Assembly (NCBI RefSeq): GCF_000430845.1
Contig: NZ_AUMU01000017.1
Span: forward strand, 51,140 to 115,139
Length of the DNA: 64,000 nucleotides
Origin: Chryseobacterium gregarium DSM 19109
Lineage (GTDB): Bacteria > Bacteroidota > Bacteroidia > Flavobacteriales > Weeksellaceae
Direction: 5' to 3'
Shown here: piece by piece, positions 1-8,463 of the stretch
Position numbering within the stretch: the first letter of the stretch is position 1
Layout: each line of letters begins with the position of its first letter
Made by a program: the position numbers and the translations under genes
The notes under the pieces: generated by a model
Seen by the model: only the letters and a program-made list of their open reading frames with translations
What the model was told of the DNA's origin: nothing
The model's database searches: none

Positions 1-90
1 TCTGGAACTTTATCAGGACAACTTATTGCTGTTAAAATTCAATAGAGCTGAATAATATAATTCAAGTTAAGGATTAATATATAATAAAAG

Positions 91-117
91 AGCTTGGATC
101 TATGATCCGAGCTTTAT
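91..117. terminator. Hairpin terminator at the window edge
   Basis: A 10-bp stem (91-100 with 104-113, one G-T wobble, loop TAT) is followed by a short T-rich stretch. It probably ends a transcript that starts left of the window. No gene is visible in bases 1-90. Confidence 0.5.
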
Positions 118-187
118 TTGTGTCATTATGAGAAAGCCAGTTTTTAATCAGGATGATTTCCTAACATCATTGTGATTAAAAAATAAA

Positions 188-215
188 AGGAACTCAGTGG
201 CTGAGTTCCTTTTTT
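188..215. terminator. Bidirectional rho-independent terminator
   Basis: A perfect 10-bp stem (188-197 with 201-210, loop TGG) is followed by six T on the plus strand. On the minus strand it is followed by a T-rich run. It sits just past the stop codon of the acidic protein gene that ends at 237, so it most likely ends that minus-strand transcript. Confidence 0.75.
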
Positions 216-236
216 ATGTTTAGAATGGATTGATTA

Positions 237-482
237 CTATTCTCCTTCTTCCTCTTCTTCGTCGTACTTAGCCAACTCTTCATCACACCATTTGAATGCA
301 GCTTCCACTACTTTTGTAGCCTCATCTGCCATGGTCTCTTCATCATCTCCTTCCAGATCATCCAGCCATTCAACCTCTTCCTCCTCAACATTCAGGATAA
401 ATCTCGGATATTCAGTATGAACTACGAATAAATCTTCTGGAAATTCCGAATTATCTGCTAATAAAAACTTTGGTAATTTCAT
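237..482 (-). CDS. Small acidic protein, conserved hypothetical
   Basis: This 81-residue protein is strongly acidic. The C-terminal half holds clusters of Glu and Asp and ends in a run of five Glu. It has no signal peptide and no membrane segment, so it is probably cytosolic. The N-terminal part (about residues 1-35) is mixed hydrophobic and may form a small beta fold. The gene stands alone, with a hairpin terminator directly downstream and about 200 bases of non-coding DNA upstream. I do not recognise a functional family. Its good reading frame, own terminator and Flavobacteriia-like composition argue that it is a real gene. Confidence 0.75.
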   Translation of the reverse strand: MKLPKFLLADNSEFPEDLFVVHTEYPRFILNVEEEEVEWLDDLEGDDEETMADEATKVVEAAFKWCDEELAKYDEEEEEGE

Positions 483-683
483 TTTTTTTAATGTTTTAAC
501 TTTGAATCAAAGATAATAAAATTATTGGTATTTGTTCTTGTTGATCTTAATTTTTTGCAAAACTTTATACCTTGTTAATCTAGCCTTTTTACGGCTGTCT
601 TCCGGTTTGAAAGTAAGAGATTATAGTACTTATTAGGCACCAGCTGAACTATAACTTACAACCCCAGACTTAGAACTTAATGA

Positions 684-1577
684 TTATTTTGAAAACATTT
701 TTGACACTTTTTCCGCCTTTTTGCTTTCAGAATAATCGTAGAAACCTTCTCCGGATTTCACGCCTAATTTTCCGGCCATGACCATATTAACCAGCAGTGG
801 GTTCGGTGCATATTTAGGATTTTTAAAACCGTCATACATTACGTTCAGGATGGCTAAACAGACATCAAGGCCAATAAAATCGGCCAATTGAAGCGGTCCC
901 ATCGGATGGGCCATTCCCAGTTTCATCACGGTATCGATTTCTTCTACACCTGCTACGCCGTTATAAAGCGTCTCAATAGATTCGTTGATCATTGGCATCA
1001 GGATCCTGTTGGCTACAAATCCCGGATAGTCATTTACTTCTACAGGAACCTTTCCTAAGGTTCTGCTCATTTCATACACGGCATCAAAAGTTTCTTTGGA
1101 AGTAGAATAGCCCTTGATAATTTCCACCAGCTTCATAATCGGTACCGGATTCATAAAGTGCATCCCGATGACCTGGTCAGGCCTTTTCGTGGCAGCAGCA
1201 ATTTTGGTGATGGAAATGGATGAAGTATTGGTAGCCAAGATACAGTTTTCAGGCGCAAATTCGTCCATCTGCCCGAAAATTTTCAGTTTCAGTTCCTGGT
1301 TTTCGGTAGCCGCTTCAACAACAAGGTCAGCATTACCGACCGCATCCCGAAGGGCTGTGAAGGTTCTGATGTTTCCTAACGTTTCCGCTTTTTTTTCTTC
1401 TGTAAGGTTTCCTTTTGCAATTATCCTGTCAAGATTGGTGGTAATGGTTTTCAGTCCTCTGTCTAAAGCTTCCTGTGAAACGTCTACCAGGTTTACGGCA
1501 AATCCGCTTTGTGCAAAAGTATGGGCGATCCCATTTCCCATGGTTCCTGCTCCGATAACTACAATGTTCTGAATCAT
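684..1577 (-). CDS. 3-hydroxyacyl-CoA (3-hydroxybutyryl-CoA) dehydrogenase
   Basis: The enzyme oxidises L-3-hydroxyacyl-CoA to 3-ketoacyl-CoA with NAD(P)+, as in fatty-acid beta-oxidation or butanoate metabolism. At 297 residues it has the usual length of the stand-alone short form. The N-terminal Rossmann domain carries GAGTMGNG (residues 9-16) with Asp32 after the second strand. The catalytic set is in place: Ser119, His140 in GMHFMNPVP, Glu152 and Asn190. The C-terminal half is the all-helical dimerisation domain with the family's [15 protein letters not shown] stretch. It lies 19 bases downstream of the small secreted protein gene on the same strand, but the two have no evident functional link. 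Substrate chain length cannot be read from sequence. Confidence 0.93.
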   Translation of the reverse strand: MIQNIVVIGAGTMGNGIAHTFAQSGFAVNLVDVSQEALDRGLKTITTNLDRIIAKGNLTEEKKAETLGNIRTFTALRDAVGNADLVVEAATENQELKLKIFGQMDEFAPENCILATNTSSISITKIAAATKRPDQVIGMHFMNPVPIMKLVEIIKGYSTSKETFDAVYEMSRTLGKVPVEVNDYPGFVANRILMPMINESIETLYNGVAGVEEIDTVMKLGMAHPMGPLQLADFIGLDVCLAILNVMYDGFKNPKYAPNPLLVNMVMAGKLGVKSGEGFYDYSESKKAEKVSKMFSK

Positions 1578-1596
1578 TTTTCCTTATTTAATTAAA

Positions 1597-2007
1597 TTAT
1601 TTTTTATAAACCGTTAAGTTTTTTGCGTTGGCAAGGTCTGCTTTTTTAAGCGTTTCAGCCTGATCAAAATTCACCATTCCGTCACTGTTTTTCTTTCTGG
1701 AATTATTCTGGGTATTAATGGTTGATTTTAATCCCGTAATAAACTTTGCTTTTTGGGTTCTTGAAAGTCTGTCCGTTCCTACATACAGGTTGTATTCCCC
1801 TTCTCTTCCGAGACCGCTCTGCCTGTAGACTTCCAGTGCCTTTATTCTGTTTTTCTTTTGAAAGCGGTTAAGGTAATCCATCACGGGCTTATCGGAAGGC
1901 GTTCCGCAGCAGACGCTTGAATAGCCGATCTGCAGGTAGTTTTCACTTTTCTGGGCAAAGAAAAAGGTACTGCTGAATAATGCTATTGCTACTATTAATT
2001 TTTTCAT
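1597..2007 (-). CDS. Secreted hypothetical protein
   Basis: A 136-residue protein with a clear Sec signal peptide (Lys-Lys, hydrophobic core, cleavage after FFAQ near residue 19). The mature part starts with a CC pair in SVCCGTPSD, then is basic and polar, with several Arg/Lys-rich segments. The Cys pair could bind metal or form a disulfide. It lies 31 bases downstream of the beta-lactamase gene on the same strand, so co-transcription is likely. I do not recognise the family. Confidence 0.7.
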   Translation of the reverse strand: MKKLIVAIALFSSTFFFAQKSENYLQIGYSSVCCGTPSDKPVMDYLNRFQKKNRIKALEVYRQSGLGREGEYNLYVGTDRLSRTQKAKFITGLKSTINTQNNSRKKNSDGMVNFDQAETLKKADLANAKNLTVYKK

Positions 2008-2038
2008 AATAAATCGGTTTAAAAATAAGCTTAAAATT

Positions 2039-2917
2039 TTAATTATTAAAATAATCCCAGACGGTCTTTGAAATATCTGAAATCATTTTACAGTTCACAG
2101 CATCCGTTTCCGTTGAATTACTGACCAGTACAGCTATTGCATAATGCCTGCCATCGGGTAAAGTAATGATCGCAATCTCATTTTCAGCACCTGTTAAGCC
2201 TGCATTATTCTTTCCGGAAGCTCCCGTTTTCCTTGCCACAGGCGTATTTTCCGGAAGCTGTTCGATCAGTTTGTTTTTTCCGGTAGAGGTGGAGAACATA
2301 ACCTTCATCAGATAATCCGTGGACTTTTTGGATAATAATTTCCCGTCATAGAACTTTTTCAGGACATCAACCGCCGATTTTGCAGTGGTATAATTTTCAT
2401 ACTGGGCATTCCAGTCTTTGTGCATTTCCGCTTCGTTATATTTGATCCGGAACCCTTTTACTCCTTTTGAATCCATGAATTTCTGAACGGTCTCAGTACC
2501 TCCAAGTAATTTAAGTAAGATATCGCAGCCGTTATTGTCACTTTTGGCTACAGTATATTCCAATATTTCACTCAAGGCTACTTCTGCATTCTTACCGGAA
2601 TATTTGTCGCGTAGCGGCGACCATGTATTTTCCATCAGGTTAGAGGCATCCAGTGTTACTTTCTGGTCCAGGGAAAGTTTTCCTTTGTCCACAAAGTCCA
2701 GGACGGCTGCGGCGATGTGAAATTTAAAGACACTTTGCATCGGAAGCTTTTTATCTGCATTTTGATGATAGCTGAAACCATTTTCGAAATTTAGGACAGA
2801 GATTCCTGCCGTTGCGTTTTTACCTTTTACGATAACATTTATTTTTTCTGCCAGTACAGATTGCTGGGCAAAAGAAAAGGCTGAAATCAGAAGAAAGATT
2901 AGTCCCGTTTTTTTCAT
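2039..2917 (-). CDS. bla: Class A beta-lactamase, PER-like subclass A2
   Basis: A periplasmic serine beta-lactamase of 292 residues with a Sec signal peptide cleaved near residue 18. The motifs are complete: SVFK at 62-65 (Ambler S70-K73), SDN at 126-128 (Ambler 130-132), and KTG at 230-232 (Ambler 234-236). The omega loop reads NEAEMH, which places Glu162 at Ambler 166 and His166 at Ambler 170. That is the PER-type arrangement of subclass A2, where His replaces the usual Asn170. Chromosomal enzymes of this group are common in Chryseobacterium (the CGA and CIA types). No LysR regulator is adjacent. The spectrum cannot be told from sequence alone. Confidence 0.93.
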   Translation of the reverse strand: MKKTGLIFLLISAFSFAQQSVLAEKINVIVKGKNATAGISVLNFENGFSYHQNADKKLPMQSVFKFHIAAAVLDFVDKGKLSLDQKVTLDASNLMENTWSPLRDKYSGKNAEVALSEILEYTVAKSDNNGCDILLKLLGGTETVQKFMDSKGVKGFRIKYNEAEMHKDWNAQYENYTTAKSAVDVLKKFYDGKLLSKKSTDYLMKVMFSTSTGKNKLIEQLPENTPVARKTGASGKNNAGLTGAENEIAIITLPDGRHYAIAVLVSNSTETDAVNCKMISDISKTVWDYFNN

Positions 2918-2934
2918 AATATTTGTTTAAAAAT

Positions 2935-2963
2935 AAATCCCTTTCAGTTTCTGAAAGGGATTT
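2935..2963 (-). terminator. Terminator after the GH5 gene
   Basis: A perfect 13-bp stem (2935-2947 with 2951-2963, loop TTT) is followed on the minus strand by a T-rich run. It lies between the GH5 stop codon and the beta-lactamase start, so it should separate those two transcripts. Confidence 0.8.
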
Positions 2964-2981
2964 GCAATTTAAGGTTTTTTC

Positions 2982-4703
2982 TTATTTCAATTCGAAATAA
3001 TTCAGGCTGACACCGCCATTCTCAAAATAGATGCGGATTTTATTCTCGCCTTTCTTCAAGCTGATTCCTTTTGCAGATATGGTTTTCCATACTTCATTTC
3101 CTCCTGTTTGAGGCAATGCAACAACAGCCAGGGGTTTTCCGGAAGCGTTCTCAATCCTTACTTTTGCATCATTAATGGCTGCATAGTTTATGGCGAAAGT
3201 GTAGGCTTTATCCGCTTTAGCATGAATGGTGTACTGAAGCCATTCCCCGCTTTCCGTTTTTCCTACGTAATATTGGTCGTCTTTCGTTTGGTAAATATCC
3301 ACTCCGTCATTCCTCAGCTGGTTTCCGGAATTCCATTCAGACCTTTTGGCAGGGTCGCTCACCCAGAGATTGACAAAATCTTTGTCCTGATAGGCAGAAC
3401 CGATTCTTCCCAGGTCATAATCCGTTGCGGAGATCTTTCCCGGGGCCTGATGATTTTTAAAAGGCTTTGTACTGCTGTCAGTAGTCTGTCTGAATAGGGC
3501 ATCGATCACATCATTTTTGATTTCAACATTGCTGAACTTATAATTTTCCGCGATCTGCATCAATGCTTTTTCTGCGAATGTCTTTGAAGGTTTTTCGCCT
3601 CCGTTTTTCCAGTAATTCAGCAGCTTCTGGTATTCAGGCGTGATTTTTACGTTGGTGATCCCGGCAATATTATCAATCTTTTTCATCGGCCAGAAGGCAT
3701 AACCGATATTGTGTTTATCGAGGAGCTGAATCAGTTCCGTAAACCAGACATTGGAATTTTCCCCGGTTTCTCCCAGCCAGACCGGTATGTTGTGCTTTTC
3801 CCTAAGGTCTAAAACAGATTTTAGTGTGGCATCATCGTTATTGTTCCAGTATTTATGAAAACTGAAAACCATATTGCTGTCCCAAAGAGGTGTCAGCCCA
3901 TTATAATTATTGCCCCAAGCATTGCCTTCGATAATGATGATATGCTTTTTGTCAACCTCACGGATAGCCTGGGTAATATCCTTCTGCAGCTTCCATAGCG
4001 GTGCATTGGACATTTCATCCGTTCCGTTCGGGTTTTTTCCGGTGAAATTGATATTCGGTTCGTTGATCAGGTCATAGCCTCCGATCCACGGCTCATCTTT
4101 ATACCGTTCCGCCAGCTTTTTCCAGAGGGCCACTGTTTTTTTCCGATTGTCTTCACTTTCCCAGAGGGACGGTTTCGTTTTGTCATTGTCAGAAATATTC
4201 ACGTCATTGCCCTGTCCGCCTGGCGCCGCATGAAGATCCAGGATCAGGTACAACTTATTGTCGGCACACCACTTCAGAAGATCGTCGGTCATTTTAAATC
4301 CTTCTTCCAGCCAGGTATTCTGGCCTTTTACCGGTTCTTTTTCAATCGGTAAGGTGTACAGATTGTAATGCATCGGAAGCCTTATTGAATTGAATCCCGC
4401 TTTTTTCAGAAAATCAATATCCTGTCTGGTAATCCCGTTTTTTAAATAAGCTTTGTAAAAACGTTCCATGTCGTCTTGTCCGATCAGTTCTGCGATTTTT
4501 TCCTTGATTTTATATTGCGGACCGGCAAAATCAGCAGTCTTCAGCATATAGCCTTCCTGCAGCATCCATCCGCCCAGACCGAGGCCCCGAAGCTGGATAT
4601 TTTCACCTTTATCGTTAATAATTTTCTGGCCGCTGGTCTTTAATAACTGTGATGTCCCAAATTGAGACAATAATAAAGCGGATAATAGAATAGTTCTTTT
4701 CAT
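2982..4703 (-). CDS. Secreted GH5 family glucanase with C-terminal CBM6-like domain
   Basis: A 573-residue secreted glycoside hydrolase. A signal peptide covers residues 1-18. The (beta/alpha)8 catalytic domain spans about 25-370, with IRLPMHYN near 107, the acid/base Glu215 in LINEPN, His283 in FSFHKYW and the nucleophile Glu312 in WLGETGE. The segment HAAPGGQGND (158-167) resembles exo-beta-1,3-glucanase-type GH5 enzymes. Residues about 430-573 look like a carbohydrate-binding module of the CBM6/35 type, with a jelly-roll pattern and the SGEWLQYTI motif. It probably degrades a beta-glucan, but the linkage is not determinable here. There is no type IX sorting domain at the C-terminus. It is transcribed from its own promoter-like sequence and followed by a strong terminator. 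Confidence 0.88.
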   Translation of the reverse strand: MKRTILLSALLLSQFGTSQLLKTSGQKIINDKGENIQLRGLGLGGWMLQEGYMLKTADFAGPQYKIKEKIAELIGQDDMERFYKAYLKNGITRQDIDFLKKAGFNSIRLPMHYNLYTLPIEKEPVKGQNTWLEEGFKMTDDLLKWCADNKLYLILDLHAAPGGQGNDVNISDNDKTKPSLWESEDNRKKTVALWKKLAERYKDEPWIGGYDLINEPNINFTGKNPNGTDEMSNAPLWKLQKDITQAIREVDKKHIIIIEGNAWGNNYNGLTPLWDSNMVFSFHKYWNNNDDATLKSVLDLREKHNIPVWLGETGENSNVWFTELIQLLDKHNIGYAFWPMKKIDNIAGITNVKITPEYQKLLNYWKNGGEKPSKTFAEKALMQIAENYKFSNVEIKNDVIDALFRQTTDSSTKPFKNHQAPGKISATDYDLGRIGSAYQDKDFVNLWVSDPAKRSEWNSGNQLRNDGVDIYQTKDDQYYVGKTESGEWLQYTIHAKADKAYTFAINYAAINDAKVRIENASGKPLAVVALPQTGGNEVWKTISAKGISLKKGENKIRIYFENGGVSLNYFELK

Positions 4704-4761
4704 AGATGTTTAATTATTTGGATTGTAGGGGATTGTTTAGAATTTTATTGTTAAGTAATGA

Positions 4762-4795
4762 CAAATATATTTAAAATTACCAAATACTTTGTCAA
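4762..4795 (-). promoter_or_regulatory. Bacteroidetes-type promoter for the GH5 gene
   Basis: On the minus strand TATATTTG (4769-4762) matches the TAnnTTTG -7 element. A TTG (4795-4793) lies 23 bases upstream of it. It sits about 60 bases before the GH5 start codon. Confidence 0.5.
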
Positions 4796-4900
4796 AAAAT
4801 TAAATCCGGATTCTATTCTGCGGGTAGAAGCTTCAAACTCATTCCGGAAAAAGAGAAAATGATTAATTTAGCAGGAATATTTTTAATTTTATGTAAGAAG

Positions 4901-5446
4901 ATGCTGAAACAACTGGGAAACTTTTCGGACGCAGAAACAGAACTGCTCAATAACAGTTTGCGCAAAACATATTTGGATAAGAATGAAATTTTAGTTGCAG
5001 AAGGTGAAGTTTCAAAATCTGTATATTTCGTTGTGAAAGGTTCTTTTTACCAGTTTTTTAATAATCTGGACCGTGAAGAAGAGGTAATCACAGATTTACA
5101 TATTGATAATGAATGGATGTTTAATGGTGAAAGTCTCATTAATCAGATCCCATCAAAGGCAGCCATTATGTCTTTTGAACAGTCGGAAGTGTTGGAGCTG
5201 ACACTGGAACACCTTCACCGGCTTATTGCGGTTTCCCAGAAATTCCTGCAGTTTAATAAACTTTTCAACCTGTCGCATTCCAAAATGGTTTTCTATGACG
5301 GGAACCTGAATCCTGCTGAAAAGTATGACTATATTTTGAAAACGAAGCCCCGGCTTTTGCAGGTATTTCCACTGACGATGATTGCTTCTTACCTGAAGAT
5401 CAGGCCTGAGACTTTAAGCCGGGTAAGGGCCAATGTTATTATTTGA
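4901..5446 (+). CDS. Crp/Fnr family transcriptional regulator
   Basis: A cyclic-nucleotide-binding-fold regulator. The start at 4901 (MLKQLGNF) fits family members better than the in-frame ATG at 4859, which would add 14 mostly hydrophobic residues unlike any family start. The N-terminal beta-roll spans about residues 5-115, with the ILVAEGEVSKSVYFVVKGSF stretch typical of this fold. The C-terminal helix-turn-helix ends in IASYLKIRPETLSRVRANV. There are no Fnr-type Cys residues, so an iron-sulfur oxygen sensor is unlikely. It is followed 51 bases later by a VOC gene that it may control. A second, similar regulator lies at 49367. Confidence 0.85.
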   Translation: MLKQLGNFSDAETELLNNSLRKTYLDKNEILVAEGEVSKSVYFVVKGSFYQFFNNLDREEEVITDLHIDNEWMFNGESLINQIPSKAAIMSFEQSEVLELTLEHLHRLIAVSQKFLQFNKLFNLSHSKMVFYDGNLNPAEKYDYILKTKPRLLQVFPLTMIASYLKIRPETLSRVRANVII

Positions 5447-5497
5447 TTTTGATCAAGTATTACTGTTATATATTATATTCATCTTTGAAGAAAAAAG

Positions 5498-5851
5498 ATG
5501 ATGACATCAATCATTCCGAAATTGCCGATGCGCAATAAGGAACTAACCAGAAATTTTTATGAAAATTTAGGATTTAAAGCCTCTGAAAATGATTTCCCCG
5601 GCTATCTCATGATGAAGAACGAAACCTTGGAAATCCATTTTTTTGAATTTGCGGATTTGATTCCCGCTGAGAATTACGGCCAGGTTTACATACGCAGTTC
5701 AGAGATAGAAACACTCTACAAAAGGTATTTGGAGCGAAATATTGAAATTCATCCGGCAGGAAATCTCGGCAAAAAATCATGGGGACAAAAAGAATTTTCA
5801 ATACTGGATCCGGATAAAAATTTAATAACATTTGGCCAGACATCGGAATAA
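5498..5851 (+). CDS. VOC family protein (bleomycin-resistance/glyoxalase fold)
   Basis: A 117-residue single-domain protein of the vicinal-oxygen-chelate fold. It begins with IIPKLPMRNKELTRNFYENL, typical of the bleomycin-binding branch, and ends with FSILDPDKNLITFGQ, the usual last strand. Proteins of this branch bind and sequester bleomycin-type drugs or act on small molecules. The metal-binding positions of true glyoxalases are not obviously present. ATG codons at 5498 and 5501 are both possible. It follows the Crp/Fnr gene on the same strand. Confidence 0.85.
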   Translation: MMTSIIPKLPMRNKELTRNFYENLGFKASENDFPGYLMMKNETLEIHFFEFADLIPAENYGQVYIRSSEIETLYKRYLERNIEIHPAGNLGKKSWGQKEFSILDPDKNLITFGQTSE

Positions 5852-5886
5852 TAACGATGCCTGATGAAAGGCTAGATCTAGTGTAT

Positions 5887-6029
5887 GAGCCTGTTTAATA
5901 TTGAAAATTTGTCAATATTTTGCAGTTTAATCGTTAATTTTATTCCCGCAGATTTTTAGATTGAGCAGATTTAAATGCATATAAAAATCTACGGGAAATT
6001 ATTTTTTTGAAATAAATGTAAACAGGCTC
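5887..6029. repeat. MITE-like nested palindromic element, copy 1
   Basis: About 143 bp with perfect 11-bp terminal inverted repeats (GAGCCTGTTTA at 5887-5897 and its complement at 6019-6029). Inside is a second inverted repeat, CCCGCAGATTTTTA near 5945 against TAAAAATCTACGGG near 5984-5997, with one mismatch. It has no coding capacity. Related elements are at 16109 and 50017. It lies between the VOC gene and the stop of the Gfo/Idh gene. Confidence 0.6.
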
Positions 6030-6058
6030 TTATTAAGATCAATATCATTATTTTGGAA

Positions 6059-7021
6059 TCACGAAATCAGTTCCATAATTTTCAGGGCCACTTTCAGGGC
6101 TTCCGTACCGTCTTCAAGGGAAACTTCGACATGCTTATTTTCGGTAATGGAGTCTGCAAAAGAATTCAGCTCATCAAGAATCGCATTGTTCGGCTGGATG
6201 TCCGGGTATTCAAACAGGATCTGATTTTTTTCGCCCTCTGCATTTTCAATAATCATATCAAACGGGGTAGGGTGTTCAGGGGCGTCTTTCATCCGGATCA
6301 CTTCTGCTTTCTTTTCCAGGAAATCAACTGAGATATAAGCATCTTTCTGGAAAAACCGGCTTTTTCTCATGGCTTTCATGGAAATCCTTGAAGTGGTCAG
6401 GTTTGCCACGCATCCGTTTTCAAACTCAATTCTGGCGTTGGCAATATCCGGGGTTTTGCTGACTACGCAGACACCGCTGGCATGGATATTTCTGACTTTG
6501 GATTTCACAATGCTTAATAAAATATCGAGATCGTGGATCATCAGGTCCAGCACCACGGAAACATCGGTCCCGCGGGGATTGAATTCGGCCAGTCTGTGGA
6601 TTTCAATAAACATCGGGTTCTGGATATACTCTTTGGCTCCGATAAAGGCGGGATTGTATCTTTCAACGTGCCCGACCTGCGCTTTGATATTGTTTTCCTG
6701 ACACTTTTGAAGGATTTCTTCAGCCTGTTCCAGCGTCTGTGTTACCGGTTTCTCAATAAAAAAATGAAGTTTTTTTTCAATAGCCTTCAAAGCATAATCG
6801 TAATGGTAGAGGGTCGGCGTCACGATATCCAGCACATCGATCTGATCCAGGAGATCATCAAAATTTTCAAAATACGGATATCCGAATTCGGCTTCCAGTT
6901 TTCTGCCGTTCTCTGCATCCTTGTCATGGAAACCTACGAATTCATATTGATCCGACTGATTCAGAAGCCTTAAGTGGATCTTGCCCAAATGTCCTGCTCC
7001 TACCAAACCTGCTTTTAACAT
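6059..7021 (-). CDS. Gfo/Idh/MocA family NAD(P)-dependent oxidoreductase
   Basis: A 320-residue dehydrogenase with an N-terminal Rossmann fold (VGAGHLGKIH, residues 7-16) and the family signature EKPV near residue 91, whose Lys is a catalytic residue. The segment VGHVERYNPAF near 117-127 resembles the sugar-nucleotide branch of the family, and the middle part DLMIHDLDILL carries the conserved His/Asp pair. Substrates of this family are usually sugars, inositols or UDP-sugars, but the exact one here is unknown. It is transcribed divergently from pcm with about 130 bases between the start codons. Confidence 0.87.
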   Translation of the reverse strand: MLKAGLVGAGHLGKIHLRLLNQSDQYEFVGFHDKDAENGRKLEAEFGYPYFENFDDLLDQIDVLDIVTPTLYHYDYALKAIEKKLHFFIEKPVTQTLEQAEEILQKCQENNIKAQVGHVERYNPAFIGAKEYIQNPMFIEIHRLAEFNPRGTDVSVVLDLMIHDLDILLSIVKSKVRNIHASGVCVVSKTPDIANARIEFENGCVANLTTSRISMKAMRKSRFFQKDAYISVDFLEKKAEVIRMKDAPEHPTPFDMIIENAEGEKNQILFEYPDIQPNNAILDELNSFADSITENKHVEVSLEDGTEALKVALKIMELIS

Positions 7022-7086
7022 AGCTGTATTAAATTTTTGTAAATATAATCAATTTAGGGGTTCGGCAAGAGATGATAGGTTTTAGG

Positions 7087-7117
7087 TTGACCGGTACCGA
7101 TTGTTTTTTTACTTTTG
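7087..7117 (+). promoter_or_regulatory. Promoter of pcm
   Basis: TTG (7087-7089), a 20-base spacer and TACTTTTG (7110-7117) fit the Bacteroidetes TTG-N20-TAnnTTTG promoter exactly. The -7 element overlaps an in-frame TTG at 7115, so translation cannot begin there. This supports the ATG at 7154. Confidence 0.7.
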
Positions 7118-7153
7118 CACAAACTGCTGCTGCAATCTAATACCAGTTATCCC

Positions 7154-7807
7154 ATGACGAATGATTCGTTTGTACACAAAGGAAAAAGAAAAATTTTAGT
7201 TGACTATCTCCGGAACAGGATCGGCATTTCAGACGAAAATGTCCTGTCTGCCATGAACCAGGTTCCGAGGCACCTTTTTATTGAAAGTATTTTTGAGGAT
7301 TTCGCGTATGAAGACCGTGCGTTCCCGATCCTGGCGCATCAGACGATCTCGCATCCTTCCACCGTGGCGGAACAGTCTGAACTTCTTCAGGTAAAAGAAG
7401 GCGAAAAAGTCCTTGAGATAGGCACCGGCTGCGGGTACCAGACGGCAGTTCTGCTGGCCATGAAAGCTTTGGTCTATACCGTGGAACGGCAGAAAGACCT
7501 GTTTGATTTTTCCAAGAAAAAACTGCGTGAAATGCTCCTGTATCCGAAGTTCCAGAGTTTCGGGGACGGTTTTGCCGGCCTTCCGACCTTTGCGCCTTTT
7601 GATAAAATCATCGTGACCTGCGGGGCTGCGGTTTTGCCCACCGAACTTTTAAAACAGTTAAAGGTAGGCGGAAAAATGGTGATTCCTTTGGGCCCGACCG
7701 ATGAACAGGTGCTGTACCGCTTTACCAAAGTTTCCCCGACCGAGTTTGAAAAAGAGGAATTCGGAGCCTATAAATTTGTGCCGATGCTGGGGAATACGAA
7801 TCAATAG
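7154..7807 (+). CDS. pcm: Protein-L-isoaspartate O-methyltransferase
   Basis: Repairs damaged proteins by SAM-dependent methylation of L-isoaspartyl residues. From the ATG at 7154 it is 217 residues, the usual family length. The in-frame TTG at 7115 lies inside the promoter and is excluded. Visible motifs are RHLFIES (39-45), the Pcm-specific QTISHPSTVA (63-72), the SAM-binding VLEIGTGCGYQTA (86-98) and the C-terminal KVGGKMVIPLG. It stands alone, and its 3' end runs into the palindromic repeat that precedes the DUF559 gene. Confidence 0.93.
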   Translation: MTNDSFVHKGKRKILVDYLRNRIGISDENVLSAMNQVPRHLFIESIFEDFAYEDRAFPILAHQTISHPSTVAEQSELLQVKEGEKVLEIGTGCGYQTAVLLAMKALVYTVERQKDLFDFSKKKLREMLLYPKFQSFGDGFAGLPTFAPFDKIIVTCGAAVLPTELLKQLKVGGKMVIPLGPTDEQVLYRFTKVSPTEFEKEEFGAYKFVPMLGNTNQ

Positions 7808-7831
7808 CTGTTTATTCAGGCAGCAGTGACA

Positions 7832-7889
7832 GGAATTCCCCTCCTCCGGAGGGGTGTCGAAAATTGAAAATTTTTGACGGGGTGGTTTA
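7832..7889 (+). repeat. DUF559-associated palindromic repeat, copy 1
   Basis: A 58-base unit made of CCTCCGGAGG within a larger G/C hairpin, then an A/T hairpin (AAAATT...AATTTT), then GACGGGGTGGTT. It ends 25 bases before the DUF559 start codon. Other copies are at 8359 (same strand), 8464 (opposite strand) and 58131. Confidence 0.8.
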
Positions 7890-7914
7890 GAAGCATCCCA
7901 CAAAAAAACAATAC

Positions 7915-8328
7915 ATGGACGAAATTTCAACCCATATCCACGGAGTTCCCATCCGCAGGCATTTCGTGGAATCTTTGCCCTACAATCCGCATTTAAGAAA
8001 ATTACTCAGCAGCAAACGCAAAGCCGGAATTCTCAGTGAAGTCCTGTTCTGGAAGCAGGTACGGGCAAAAACATTTCACCGGATCGATTTTGACAGGCAG
8101 AGAATTATAGGAAATTATATTGTCGATTTTTATGTAAAAACCTTAAGTCTGGTCATTGAAATCGACGGCTGGAGCCATGACCATAAAGAAGCTGATGATG
8201 AAGCCAGGCAGAAATATCTTGAATCTCTAGGATTGAAAGTATTCAGAGTAAGCGATTTTGATATTCGGAACAATATCCGCGTGGTGATGAAAGACCTGGA
8301 GGATTTTATTGTTGAACATTATAAATAG
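7915..8328 (+). CDS. DUF559 family nuclease (Vsr-like PD-(D/E)XK fold)
   Basis: A 137-residue protein of the DUF559 family, related to very-short-patch-repair and other PD-(D/E)XK nucleases. The likely active-site residues are Glu42 (LSEVLFW), Asp71 (NYIVDFYV) and Glu82-x-Asp84 (VIEIDG), followed by the family's GWSHDHKEADDEARQKYL and VFRVSDFDI segments. It is cytosolic, without a signal peptide. The gene lies between copies of one palindromic repeat, one upstream and two downstream. By analogy with REP-associated transposases this suggests that the enzyme acts on the repeat. That role is inference: DUF559 proteins have no settled function. Confidence 0.85.
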   Translation: MDEISTHIHGVPIRRHFVESLPYNPHLRKLLSSKRKAGILSEVLFWKQVRAKTFHRIDFDRQRIIGNYIVDFYVKTLSLVIEIDGWSHDHKEADDEARQKYLESLGLKVFRVSDFDIRNNIRVVMKDLEDFIVEHYK

Positions 8329-8358
8329 TAAACCTAATCTTCCAATAATATCCATATG

Positions 8359-8417
8359 GGAATTCCCCTCCTCCGGAGGGGTGGATTCGGCTTAAGGCCG
8401 GAGACGGGGTGGTTTAA
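8359..8417 (+). repeat. DUF559-associated palindromic repeat, copy 2
   Basis: Same orientation as copy 1 and with the same ends (AATTCCCCTCC and ACGGGGTGGTT). The inner hairpin differs: TTCGGCTTAAGGCCGGA replaces the A/T-rich arm. The ends are kept while the middle varies, as expected if the hairpin structure matters more than its sequence. It starts 31 bases after the DUF559 stop codon. Confidence 0.8.
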
Positions 8418-8463
8418 AACACCAGATAAAAAGAGATTAATAAAAATATTATATTTCTTTTAT

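Noticed and set aside
4859..4900. Upstream ATG for the Crp/Fnr gene
   Set aside because: The added 14 residues are hydrophobic and unlike family members. The ATG at 4901 fits better.
7115..7153. In-frame TTG start for pcm
   Set aside because: It overlaps the -7 promoter element, so it would not be in the transcript.
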